Assembly: GCA_003260355.1 (NCBI GenBank)
Contig: MPSQ01000001.1
Coordinates: 62,001-126,000 of the forward strand
Length of the DNA: 64,000 nucleotides
DNA from: SR1 bacterium human oral taxon HOT-345
GTDB taxonomy: Bacteria > Patescibacteriota > Gracilibacteria > Absconditabacterales > Absconditicoccaceae
Direction of reading: 5' to 3'
Both the position numbers and the translations under genes were made by a program. Every line of letters begins with the position of its first letter. Position 1 is the first letter of the stretch. Shown piece after piece: positions 9,478 through 20,375 of this stretch. A model generated the notes under the pieces. It searched no databases, was not told the DNA's origin, and was given only the letters and a program-made list of their open reading frames with translations.

Positions 9478-10923
9478 ATGCAAGCACAAATCAATCGTAT
9501 TACTGATATTCTTCGCCGTGATGATGGAATCTCTGGGGCAATGCATTATACAGAGCAGATCAGCTGGATTCTTTTTCTCAAGTTTCTTGATGACTATGAA
9601 TCAGCTCATGTATTAGAAAGTATGCTCAATGGTAAGGAATATACCAGATTACTTGCACCCGCCTATCAGCGATCCTCTCGAGCGGCTCCTAAAAAAGATG
9701 GAAAGTTAGATCATACGAAGGCTCTTGTTTGAGATGATCTAAAGGAGTTTGTCAACACCCAGCTTTTCCCTTATCTCAAGTCTTTTCGTAATGGAGAGCG
9801 TAACTATCATAGTATGAAGTATAAGATTGGGGAGATGTTCTACTTTCTAGAAAATAGAATAGAAAACTGAAATACGATCAGGGAGGTTATTGATATTATT
9901 GATGAAATGAATTTTCAGTCGCAGTCAGATTTATTTGACCTTTCTAAAATTTATGAAGACCTTTTGCAAGGGATGGGGAATGATGGAGGAAATAGTGGGG
10001 AATACTATACTCCAAGAGCAGTGATTAAAGCCATGGTAGAGTGTCTTGATCCAAAGATTTGAGAAACAATCTATGATGGTGCCACAGGTTCTTGTGGTTT
10101 TCTGATAGAAGCGTATCAATACCTCAGACCTCAAGCGAGTACTACTGAGCAGCTTACTTGGCTCAATCATGAAGCTTTATGGGGAAATGAAAAGACACCG
10201 ATTGCTTATATTATGGGAGTAATGAATATGATTCTCCATGGTATCGAAAATCCTAATATTAACAAGAAAAATACGCTTGTAGACAATATTAGGGATTTTG
10301 AGGAAAAGGACGCTTATGATATTATCCTTGCAAATCCTCCCTTTTGAGGAAAAGAAAAAGATGCTATTCAGTCTAATTTCCCTATCAAGACCAATGCGAC
10401 AGAGATGCTTTTCCTCCAACATTTTATGAAAAGATTAAAAACCTGAGGAAGATCTGCGATCATTGTCCCAGAGTGAGTTTTGTTCAATACTTCCAATGCT
10501 TTTCAGGAAGTCAAAAAGCAGTTGCTTTCAGACTTTAATTTGCATTCTATAGTTTCTTTGCCTGCGGGGATTTTCTTACCGTATAGTGGAGTTAAGACCA
10601 ACATTATCTTCTTTGACAAGACTAAAGCTACCGAGCAGATTCGATATTATGAGATTGACCTTGGTCGTAAATTGACTAAGAATAAGCCAATTACTTTTGA
10701 GGAGCTTCAAGGTATGATTTTAGCTTTCAAAAAAAGAGAAGTCTGACCTCATTCTTGGGTTGTGACATCTTCAGAGATCAAAGACTATGATCTTTCTGCA
10801 AAAAATCCTGCAAATATCAAAGAAATTATCCATAGAGCTCCAAATGAGATTATGGAAGATATTATTAGGACAAATGAAATAATTTTTGAGGGAACTAGTC
10901 AGCTTCGCACTTTGATTAAATAA
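9478..10923 (+). CDS. hsdM: Type I restriction-modification DNA methyltransferase subunit (HsdM)
   Basis: A 481-aa N6-adenine methyltransferase. The N-terminal helical domain (about residues 1-150) is followed by SAM motif I DGATGSCGF at 200-208 and catalytic motif IV NPPF at 286-289. The next two residues are Gly, the first a TGA codon. The C-terminal part has GRSAIIVPEGVLF and the FFDKTK strand typical of HsdM. I chose the ATG at 9478 because it begins the usual MQAQINRITDILRRDDGISG; an in-frame TTG at 9463 is also open. It starts 32 bases after abiEii. The enzyme protects host DNA at the site chosen by HsdS, so an OFF hsdS would silence both methylation and cutting. Confidence 0.93.
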
Positions 10924-11088
10924 GATTCTTTTCTCTATAATTTGATGTTCTGTGAATTAAAATCTGACGTTTTTATTGTTTTAATGTAATGTTTATTCTG
11001 TTTCTGAGATGATTCTTTTATAGGATATATTTTTTGCTAGCTATTTTTCTTTTTTAAATCAATCTTAAAGAGATTTCTTGTTGCTTTT

Positions 11089-11116
11089 TTGCTTTTTATA
11101 AAGTTTTGTCTATACT
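11089..11116 (+). promoter_or_regulatory. Candidate promoter for the MFS gene
   Basis: TTGCTT at 11089-11094, 16-base spacer, TATACT at 11111-11116, 36 bases before the ATG. The remainder of 10,924-11,152 shows no gene. Confidence 0.4.
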
Positions 11117-11152
11117 TGAAACGCTTGGTTTTTTAAAACCTTATTTGATTGT

Positions 11153-12565
11153 ATGAAGAAAAAAAGCACGACCTTATTACAAATAGTAGGAAATTGGAAA
11201 AAAAAAGCAGCATTACCGATCAATATTAGATGGGTTTCTATCTCGCTTTTTTTGTTTATGATGGGACGGTGATTAGGATGAGATACCTTTTTCTCTGTTT
11301 ATGTAAAAAGTATTCTTGGATCAGGATTTGGGCTGATGTTTATTGGAACTTTATTGGCTGTCATAAAATTGTTTCTTGTGATTCCTGTTGGTGTGATGAA
11401 TGATCAATGAAATGCAAGATATCTTTTGTTGGCTGGGAAATTGGTATATATTTTTTCTGGGCTTTTTTACTTTTTGGCAGGAATGCATAGTTCTCCTTTG
11501 CTTCTTGTGCTAGCTGTTGTTTTGAATGGAATTGCGAGTTCTATGATGTTTACGACTTATCGTGTGCTTTATGGGAAGGGAACTCAGCATAGTAACCGCA
11601 GTAAGATTTTCGGTTTTTATTTCTCCAGTATTAATCTTGCATATGTAATCTGAGCTTTGCTTAGTGCTTTTCTTGTTTCCTATCTTGAACTTCCTTATAT
11701 GTATCTTTTTATTATTATTTTTGCGTTGTTGTCTCTGCTTCAGGATGGAAAGATTCAGGATTTTATTAAGAAAAAATTTTCTAAATCTTGGAAAAAGTGG
11801 AACTTTCTTGTAAATTCTGTAGATACTGATGTTGACGTAGACTTGTGTAATATTAGGAAACTTTTTGGGAAAAGAGGGGTAATAGTTCGCTTTTCGAAGG
11901 AGGCAGTTTCTTTTGCTTCGTGGAAAAGGATGTTTTCTACTCTGAAATCGTATGGTCGATCAATGTATACTGCACTTTCTGCTCAGGCTTTGGTAAGTTT
12001 TATGAATTATGTGGGATTTTTGTTTATTCCGATTATTGCGAATGATAATAATCTTTCTCTTTCTGAAATTGCTATTTTGTTCGCTGTGATGAGGCTTCCT
12101 TACGTGATTAACGTTTTGATCGGAGGATTTTGAGATAAATATAGTAAAAAAATTCTGATTACTATTTTAGTTTTTATTGGTGCACTTTTGTATATTTTGC
12201 TCTGATTGTATCATAATTTTTGGGCAATTATTGTTTTGAGCTTCTGAATTTCTCTGGTGATTGCGATGCTTTCTCCGGTTACTTCTGCATTGGTAATTGG
12301 ATATGCTAGACCAAAAGATAGGTGACTGATGTCTGGATTGCAGGAGTTTGCTAGTAGGATTGGAGAAATTATCGGCTCTTTGGTTTTTGGAATGATCGTT
12401 GCAAAAATTGGAATGGATGATTCTTTTATTGTTTTGGGAGGGGCTCTTGCGGTGTTAAGTATGTATCTTTTGGTAAAGAAGCTCATGAGAATAAAGACGA
12501 AAGATGGTGAAGCGAAAAAAGAGGTTGAAGCTCAGCAGCCTTTACCCTTTTTGCAGAATACTTAA
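11153..12565 (+). CDS. Major facilitator superfamily (MFS) transporter
   Basis: A 470-aa integral membrane protein with about 12 hydrophobic segments split by a long charged loop near the middle (about residues 195-265, containing VDTDVDVDL). This is the two-bundle MFS layout. The first loop carries the G-x-x-x-D-x-x-x-R/K-like pattern (VGVMNDQGNARYLLL), and the same position in the second half reads GGFGDKYSKK. Glycines in both loops are TGA. The substrate cannot be told from sequence; the overall look is that of a drug or metabolite exporter. A short charged tail ends in QQPLPFLQNT. Confidence 0.8.
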
Positions 12566-12598
12566 TTGAGAAAAAATCCCTTTTCTCCATAATTTTGT

Positions 12599-12626
12599 TT
12601 GACTTTTTGGCACATTTCTATACACT
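12599..12626 (+). promoter_or_regulatory. Candidate promoter for the envelope gene pair
   Basis: TTGACT at 12599-12604, 16-base spacer, TACACT at 12621-12626, 47 bases before the ATG at 12674. Confidence 0.35.
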
Positions 12627-12673
12627 TCCTCTTGTGGTCTAATTCTGGCTTTGGTTTTTTTGAAATTGATAAA

Positions 12674-13186
12674 ATGGGGAAAGTAGCTCTTCTAAAAAAA
12701 AATATTGGGATCTTGTTGCTCTCTCCCTTTGTTGCTTTTGGAATTTTTCGAGTTTCTCAGCAAGATTGGAGTAGGCTAACGGCGAGCGTTCTTGATATTT
12801 CAGAAATTGAAACGATTGAGAAACAAGGGCGAGATGTTGCATACAAAGTTCATGATCAGCTTTTTGAACTTTTTGGTTCAAAGCAGCTTCAATGAGGTGA
12901 TGCTTTAATTTTTGAATTGGTTTATAATCCTGCAAAATTAAGTCTCGTGCTTCCTGAAAGTTCTGGAGCGACTTTTAGTATTTTGGAAGATGGGTCAGGG
13001 ATCTTTAGAGCGAAACTGGAGAATCTCTCTCATTATATGTTAAATAGTGACTGGATTCAGATTCCCTTCTCTTGAGAAGAGGATCAGCTTGTTTTGTCTG
13101 AAGCGATGCTTTATCGTGGAGAAAACTCTGTCTCTCTTAAGATCGGAAATTTAAGTTCTTCTACGGAACATTCTCTTTTACCTTAG
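12674..13186 (+). CDS. Membrane-anchored hypothetical protein
   Basis: A 170-aa protein with one N-terminal hydrophobic segment (GILLLSPFVAFGIFRVS, residues 11-27) after a basic start, then an extracellular-looking beta-rich domain (LIFELVYNPAKLSLVLPESSG...). The segment with VYNPAKLSL resembles the start of cohesin/Ig-like folds, but the similarity is weak. Two TGA-glycine sites (12895 and 13074) are in frame. It is 11 bases upstream of a secreted surface protein and probably cotranscribed with it. Confidence 0.6.
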
Positions 13187-13197
13187 TTTTTCTTTTG

Positions 13198-14916
13198 ATG
13201 AAAAAGGTATTCTTTGTATTTTGCAGTGTTTTTCTAGGTTTATTTGGGATGACAACATTTGCGGTGGGAAGTCCTGATAGTTTTCAACTGGAGGTAAATC
13301 CTGCAACTTTTAGTGTGAATCAACCCGTTGATCTTACGGTAAAAGCAATTAAGAATGGGCAGATTATGAAGGATTATGAGGGAAGGCTTTTCCTAGAAAT
13401 TGAGTGAGATAATTTGTCTCGTTTTGATTATACTTTACCTGAAGGAGGATTTTGAGAAATGAAGCTTTCTAACCAGGGAGTGAAAACCTATTCTAAAGGA
13501 TTACAAGTAAAAAAGGCTGGAACTTTTGTCTTGAAAGTCGAGGATCTCGCTTCAGATTCAGCTACTGGAACGATTACGATTATTGTCTCTTCTGATGATC
13601 AACTTAACCTTAAAAATATTCAGCTTCTTTCTCCTCTTCAAAATGGGACAGAAACAGAGAGTTCTATGAGTGTGATGGCAAATGCTCCAGAATTATCAAA
13701 CTCTCGTATTCAGGTTTATTTGAATGATCTAATGGTAAAAGAGGCAATGACTGATACTAATGGATTATTCAATGAAACCATTCCACTTCAAAAGGCGTGA
13801 ACAAATGTCTTGGAGCTAAAAGCTGTTGGTTTGAATAATCAGATTGTTGGACTTTCGGATAAAAGAACTTTTCTTTATCAACCATTGTCTGATAACTTAT
13901 TTAAGTCAATTACCATGACTCCAAATCAGAACTTAAAAATCTGAGATAAAGTTCGTTTTGAAGTTTTTACCGATGAACGTGTGAGTTCTGCGAAACTTTT
14001 GTTTTCGTGAGGGCAGGAGTATCCTTTGGATAAAGAAAAGGATGGGCTTTTTACTAAAAATGTTACGCTTACTACTACTGGAGAAATCATTGTGAATACA
14101 GAACTTATTGCTTCAGAACTTACTAAGAAGTATGATAAGGTATTGTCATTTTCTGTTAGAGATCATATTAGAATTGGTGAAGTGAGAATCAGTCTTAATC
14201 CTAATCTTGCTGGGACTTTAGATCTTTCTTGGGTAACTCTTGGAGGAGAGAGCTCTGATTATGCTGTAAAGTATTGATTGGAGAAGGATCAATTGATTGC
14301 TACAGCCTTTACTAAGAAACCTCAAGCAACTCTTTCAGGTTTTTCTTATGGGAAATCGTATTTTTTTCAAGTTTTGGCAACGACTCCTGAGCATGTCCCT
14401 GAAGGACTACCTTCTCAGGTTATTCAGTTTGATATGCCAATTTTATCAGGAACTGCGGCTACGGTTGATCCTCTAACAAGTGGCGGATTACCTTCTGATC
14501 TGGCTGATCCTGCAGATCCAGATTCTCATGATGTGGCGGTTTTGGATAAGCCGCTTTGTGTTGTCAAGAATATTCAGTTTTCTACTAAGAAGATTTGAAA
14601 TAAGCACTATCTCGTCCGAAATAAAGTAGCGAATGTGGAAAAATATCTGATTTATAGGTCTGAATATGAGGATGGAAGTGACAGGCAATTTGTTGGGGAA
14701 TCTCTTGTTCCAAGATATGAATATCCTTTTGATAATACTGCGGAGGAGGATATTTATGCCTATTATGACGTAGAGGCTATTTGTAATGATGGTGAACAGC
14801 TTGTTTTGACTAAAGCAGAAAAGGTAAAGGTTGGTCCTTTTGAAGATATGTTGATGATTCTTGCTTGTACTTTCCTTATTTATTTGATGTATAGGCTTTA
14901 TCACTATAATGCCTAG
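13198..14916 (+). CDS. Secreted, C-terminally anchored surface protein with Ig/fibronectin-like domains
   Basis: A 572-aa protein. Signal peptide at residues 1-23 (KKVFFVFCSVFLGLFGMTTFAVG). The body is a chain of beta-sandwich-like units: FQLEVNPATFSVNQPVDLTV, a second unit around TSSSMSV-like strands ending VLELKAVG, and a fibronectin-like unit with LDLSWVTLGGESSDYAVKYG and FQVLATTPEHVPEG. It ends with one membrane helix (MLMILACTFLIYLMYRLY) and a short basic tail. This is the layout of a cell-surface protein for adhesion or wall contact. Seven or more TGA glycines are in frame. The start ATG at 13198 follows an in-frame TTG that is less likely. Confidence 0.65.
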
Positions 14917-14969
14917 CCTGTTTGGCCGTTTCTAGAATTTGGAATATTTTATGCTGATAGTAAAGTTTA

Positions 14970-17675
14970 ATGAAATTAAATAAAAAATATCAATTTCATC
15001 ATTTTTGATCTCAAGATTCCTCTTCTTTTGATGGAGTTTTCCCGGTTTTTCTCCCTTCTTATCAGACTTTTTCTCTTCAGCAACTTGGAGAACTTATTGT
15101 GCAGGATATGCAATGGAAGGCGATTTCTCGTTCTCTGGGAAAGCACTTGATTCCTTTATTTATTGATGGTGCACTCAATAAAGATTTTACTAAAGTATTG
15201 TCTTGAAAAGCTTCACTGCCGTATCTGGCGAGAGAGAAAAGGCTTTTGTCTGTTTATAGGAAAACACAGAAAAAAAATCAGACTTTACTTTCTCAATTTT
15301 TTGGTAATGAGGGTATCCATTTTTGTTCTACGTTTCAGAATGAGAGGATTCAGAGGCTTTTTGATCTTTTGGAGGAGAAACAGGTTTGGAAGCTTTCTCA
15401 AGAGCTTGTTTGGTGGGATGTTACTACTCAAACGATCGTAGAGCCTGAAGATATTGTTTGGAAAGAAGAGATGCAAACACAGCTTGAGGTTAAGTGTTTT
15501 GTGGAGACGAAGAATGATGTTTTTCCGCTCGTTATTGATGATCCTTTGCAGCTTTTTTCTGATAAAGGAGTACTTGTCCATCCGAATGATAAAAGATACA
15601 AAAAGCATATTGGTAAGAAAATTATTATTCCAATTCTTAATAAATCGATTCCTATTTTTTGAGAAGAAGGATTGGATACTGTTAAAGATAATGGGATTTT
15701 TAGATTGAATCCGCTTTTGTGAGAATATCATTTGAGGAAAACGCAACAGTATCGTCTTTCTTTGCAAGATGAAGTTATTGATGAAAAGGGATTCTTTGTT
15801 TCAGATATCCCAAACTTTGGAGGGAAGCCAGCTTTTGATTTTGTTGAAAATATTACTGAAACACTTGCTACGATAGGAAATCTTGTTTCTAAGCAGGAGG
15901 TCAAGAAAAAGATTCCTTATTCGAGTGAAACGAATACTCGTTTAATAAGGAGAATCGTTCCGGGTATTATTTTGGATTTTTCTCAGTATTGAGACGATTT
16001 TTGAAAGTGGATGGAGAAGGAATTTCCAGAGCTTTCGGAAGAAGGGCGTCAGCCATTTTCAGTGAAATTGTCTTTGGAATCCAAAAATATTTACCAGCCT
16101 AGATTGCCGTTTCTTTGTAATGTTATGACAGGAGAGGTGAAGTGTTTTAGGTATCAAATTTGTGAGAGGAGCTGTTGATCTGCTTTTTCAAGTTTGCTTT
16201 TGTATCTTCTTGTTGAGCAGCAACTGCCTTTTGAATTTTCAATTAGTGACCTTTTTGATGCGCTTTATTTTATGTCGGAAGAGAGGTGGAATGCTTTTTT
16301 TGATCAGTTTTCTTTTTCTGTTTCTAAGGAGGATTCTTTGTTTGCACTGATGAAATCTAATGATCATGAGATGATCTCTGAACGCATTGGATTAGAATTG
16401 GAAAAAATTCCATGGCTACAAATGGACGCAAAGGGGATTTTCCGCTTTCTGCCTACTGTATTATTCTGAGATCAGTGGACGCTCCATTCAGTTGCTTGTT
16501 CTGATGTTTTTCTTCAGTCTTTGGCTTGTTTCTCTAGGAGTCAGGGTTTGAAGCTTTTTTTTCAGCAGCAGCAAGTATTCCCTTTATTTTTGGAGTATTT
16601 TCTCTGGTTTAGTTTTGTGCTTCAGGAAACTTCAGGTTTTTCTTTTGTGCCTTTTCATGCTGATGAGAAAGCTTTCCCTTTACAGGCAAGGTGGGAAAGT
16701 GAGCTCTCTGATTATGGTTTAGATGTTCTAAGATTTACTGTTGCTCGTGGAAAAGCTTATACAGAGTCAGATTTGGCTGTTTCTTTTGAATATTTAAAGC
16801 ATCTTTGGAATCTCTTTAAGGTGCTTTATGAGCAGGGCGTTTTTGAGTTGGATGAGGTTTGAGAGCTTCGTCTCTGAGGAAAAGAGTATTGGCTTTTTTC
16901 TCAGTGGAAGGAGTTATTATCTGCGTTTGAGGAGAAATTGCCGTGAGAATCAGCCTTTTCTGTTGCTTTATGATCCTTGCAAGACTTTACCAGAGGAGCA
17001 TTTTCTTGGTATCTTGCCTTGGTAAAAGGGGAAGCTCATGAGGAATCTAGGTTCTTGGCAGGTCAGTTGTTTTTATCTCTTTTGGAGCTCTTATCTCCGA
17101 TTATTCCTGAATTTATTTCGATGATTGAAGGAGTCTTGAAATTTCCTGTAAAGTCTGTGGTAAATCGAGAAGAACTTCATGGTGTGAAAGATTATAGGAC
17201 CTTCCTTCTTTTTGATATATTGAAGGGAATTCAGCTCAAGAGAGCGGAGCTTCAGCTGAAAAAACATCTTCCTATTGCGTTGTGTGTTCAGGCGAATTCG
17301 GATATTTTACGTTTAATAGAATCTTATGAATCAAGCTTGAAATTGCTTTTTAAGACGGAAGAAATTCAGTATTTAGCTGCGAATGAGGTTTTCCCTTCAG
17401 GTTTTGAAACTTTTATGATTCTTGATATTACGGTTGGAATTAAAGCTCTTGATCTTCCTCAGCATGAGGATTGTTTGGCGCAGCTTGAGAAGGAGCATAC
17501 TTCGAAATTGCAGACCTTGGAATATTTGAGGTCGACTTTAGTAGCGCTTTCTTTGAATCCTTTGGCGGATCCTGTAAAACTTGCTGAGAAGGAAAGTGAA
17601 CTTGATCAACTTAAGTCTGAAATTCAGGAACTTGAGCTGAATATCAAAAAAATGAAGGCTACAAAGAAGGTGTAG
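14970..17675 (+). CDS. Catalytically degenerate valyl-tRNA synthetase paralogue
   Basis: A 901-aa protein collinear with ValRS over its whole length. LSQFFGNEGIHFCSTFQNER corresponds to the LGxSxDWxRERFT region. VLVHPNDKRYKKHIGKKIIIP, with PLLGEYHL soon after, follows the editing-domain core. YGLDVLRFTVARGKAYTESD matches the class Ia region after KMSKS. The C-terminus is a ValRS-type coiled coil (DPVKLAEKESELDQLKSEIQ). Yet the HIGH motif is replaced (LPSYQTFSLQQLGE) and no KMSKS exists (PFHADEKAFPLQARWESE). It therefore should not activate valine. It may be a tRNA-binding, editing or regulatory paralogue, or a decaying copy; an intact frame of normal length argues against simple decay. Confidence 0.75.
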
Positions 17676-17689
17676 CGCTTCTTTTTTTT
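17664..17689. terminator. Weak bidirectional hairpin between the ValRS-like gene and infB
   Basis: AAGAAG and CTTCTT arms around an 8-base loop followed by a T-run, overlapping the stop codon of the rightward gene and lying just past the end of leftward infB. Confidence 0.4.
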
Positions 17690-17723
17690 ATTTTTTTGAG
17701 GGAGTATTTTTGTCGGTTAAGGT

Positions 17724-20189
17724 TTATGCTTTCACTTCTTGCATTTCATAAAATTCAAGCATATCTCCCATTTCGATTCTCTTTCCGATTTTTACTTTCA
17801 TACCGCAGTCTTCACCCGCATTTACCTCTTTTACTTCGTCTTTATTACGGTGAAGAGAAAGGATTTCTCCGTTTGTCAAAATATCATCACCTCTATAGAC
17901 TCTGAATTTAAGCTTATTCTTGACCTTCCCTTCTTTTACTCTTCCTCCAACCGTCATTTCTCTCGTTTCTGTGTGGAAGACACCAAGGATTTCAAGCTTA
18001 CCGACGATTACTTCTTCTTTCTCTACTTCTACCATTCCGAGGAGTAGATTATTGAGGTAATCTGTGAGTTCATAAATAATATCAAAAACTTTCATCTCAA
18101 TTTTGAGCCCTTCAGCCTTCTTTTTGAGAAGCGCATTCATAGAGATATTAAATCAGATCAATAATGCCTTTGAAGCTTGGGCTAAGGAAAGATCACTTTC
18201 TCCGAAATACCCTACATCGCTATGTACCACCTTGATTGTCACATTCTTTGGAAGCGAAAGTCCATCAACGGCCTGCTTGAGAGCCTCCAAACTAGAGGAA
18301 CCATCAGCCTTGAGGATCAGTCTTAATTCTGATATCTTTGATTGATCTCCAGCTTTTAACTGAGCTAAGAATTGTTGTAAAGCTCCATCTCCACTCGCTT
18401 TTGCTTCAGACTCTTTGATAAAGGCAATTCTCTGATGAGCTTCTTTTTCGTTGGAAACCACCTCAACAATTCTTCCTGGCTCAGGAAGCTCAGTAAATCC
18501 AAGGATTTGCACAGGTTCTCCTCCCATGATTTTTCCAGTGTTTTTTCAGAGTCGGTTCTGCATTCTCCTTACTTTTCCATAAGTATTGTAAGCTACGATA
18601 ATATCTCCGTTCTTCAAGGTTCCAGTCAGCACGATCAAGCTTGCTACCACTCCTTGTTTTGGATCTTTGTAAGCATCTACAACTACTCCTACCGCTTGTC
18701 TGTCAGGATTGTATTTGAGCTCAAGCATTTCAGCCTGTAAAAGTACATATTCTAGCAAAAGATCAATACCCTGACCAGTTTTGGATGAAACTCCTACGAA
18801 CGGCGTTTCTCCTCCCCAATCTTCAGGAGTCAGTCCATATTTGGCAACATCAGCTTTAATCTGATCCATATTATTTCCAGGCTTATCAATTTTGGTTACG
18901 GCAATAATAATTGGAACGCCAGCGGACTTAGCATGGTTGATAGATTCAATAGTCTGTGGCATGACACTATCATCTGCTGCAATCACGATAATCGCAATAT
19001 TAGTCAGCTTTGCACCTCTAGCTCTGAGTGAAGTAAAAAGCTCATGTCCTGGAGTATCAATGAAAGTAATCTGCTTTCCATTATAATTTACCATAGAAGC
19101 ACCGATAGATTGCGTAATCCCTCCGGCTTCACCTCCTGCAACGCTCGTTTTTCTGAGGTAGTCCAAAAGCGAGGTTTTTCCATGATCTACATGTCCCATC
19201 ACGGTCACGATTGGCGCTCTCTCAACCTGTTTTTCTGCCTCTTTATCAATATCCAAAATCTTCTGCAAATCTCCTTCCATAAAACTCTGTACATCAAGCG
19301 TTGCTTCTTTCTTCTTAAGAGTAACTCCTAAATCTTCAGCGATCAGAGAAGCTGTATCAAAATCCAAACTTGCATTCAAACTTGTCATAATTCCGTTGGC
19401 AATAAGCTTTTTCATCACTTCTGGAAGTGGAACTCCAATCTTTTCTGAAAATTCTTTTACCGTAATATTTTCTTCAATGGTTACCTCAGTTTTCTTGACG
19501 AGATTTGATGAAGTTGTAGCTTCTTTATGAACCTTCGCTGTTGGTGTTGGAGCAGGCTTCTCCTCTTTTTTGAACACTGGTTTTTCTACCTTTTTTGGTT
19601 CATGCTGCTTTTTTTGTGCTAGATGATCAGCAAAAAAATCTAATCCACTTCAGCTTTTTTGTGGTTTTTCTTTGGCTTTGTAAGTCCCCTGTTCGATAGA
19701 GATATTTCCTCCTGCCTTTGACGCAGTTGATTTTGGTTTTTTAGAAGATTCTACTGGACGAGGTTCTGCCCTTGCAATAACCCTAGCGTTTCTTATTTTT
19801 GGTGCATCTGAGAAAGAAAGCTCTTCTTGACTTGTCTCTTTATTTGAAGTAAGCGGGATTTCGATATTATGAAGCTCTAAGCTATCTTCATCTTCTCTTT
19901 CAGGTTTTTCTGCTTGTTTGGTAAATCCTAGTCCAGAAAGGAAGCCTCCTCCAAATCCTATTTCGTCTGATTTCAAAATTTTCCCATCATCAGCTTTTTT
20001 GGCAGGAGCGGCTTTTTTAGCAGCTTTCTTTGGAAGCTGATCTATGATATATTTCATTTTTTCTAGATTGCTATCAGAAATTGTTGCCGTTTTTGCGGTC
20101 AATTTTTTGCCCATAACTTTTTCGTATACTTTGGCAAACGTGGCTTCATCTAGGTTTAAATCTTTCTTTACATCATCAATACGAGGCAT
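17724..20189 (-). CDS. infB: Translation initiation factor IF-2
   Basis: An 821-aa GTPase that brings initiator tRNA to the 30S subunit. The N-terminal third is charged and low-complexity (PAKKADD..., EKPVFKKEEKPAPTPTA), with a small helical domain at the extreme start (RIDDVKKDLNLDEATFAKVYE). Then an IF-2 N-domain (TVKEFSEKIGVPLPEVMKKL). Then the G domain: GHVDHGKTS (G1), FIDTPGHE (G3), TKIDKP (G4). IF-2 beta-barrel domains follow. In-frame TGA glycines at three places (around 19,649, 18,545 and 18,150) otherwise split the gene into four frames. Convergent with the ValRS-like gene. Confidence 0.95.
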
Positions 20190-20375
20190 ATTCAGCGATA
20201 GTCAGCGATAAAAGGTTCAAAAAAAACTGACCTTAGCATATGGAATTTGCCTCTATTTGCAAGGAAAACTTTGGTTGCCTCTGTTTTTTCAGAAGGAGAG
20301 TCTGATTTTTAAACTTTTTAAAAGAGCATACGTTCTGGTTAGAGCGATATTTATTTCTGAGAAGAGTGAGGTTTA

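Noticed and set aside
17739-18047. Rightward frame rich in Phe and Tyr
   Set aside because: Shadow of the C-terminal beta-barrel of infB on the other strand.
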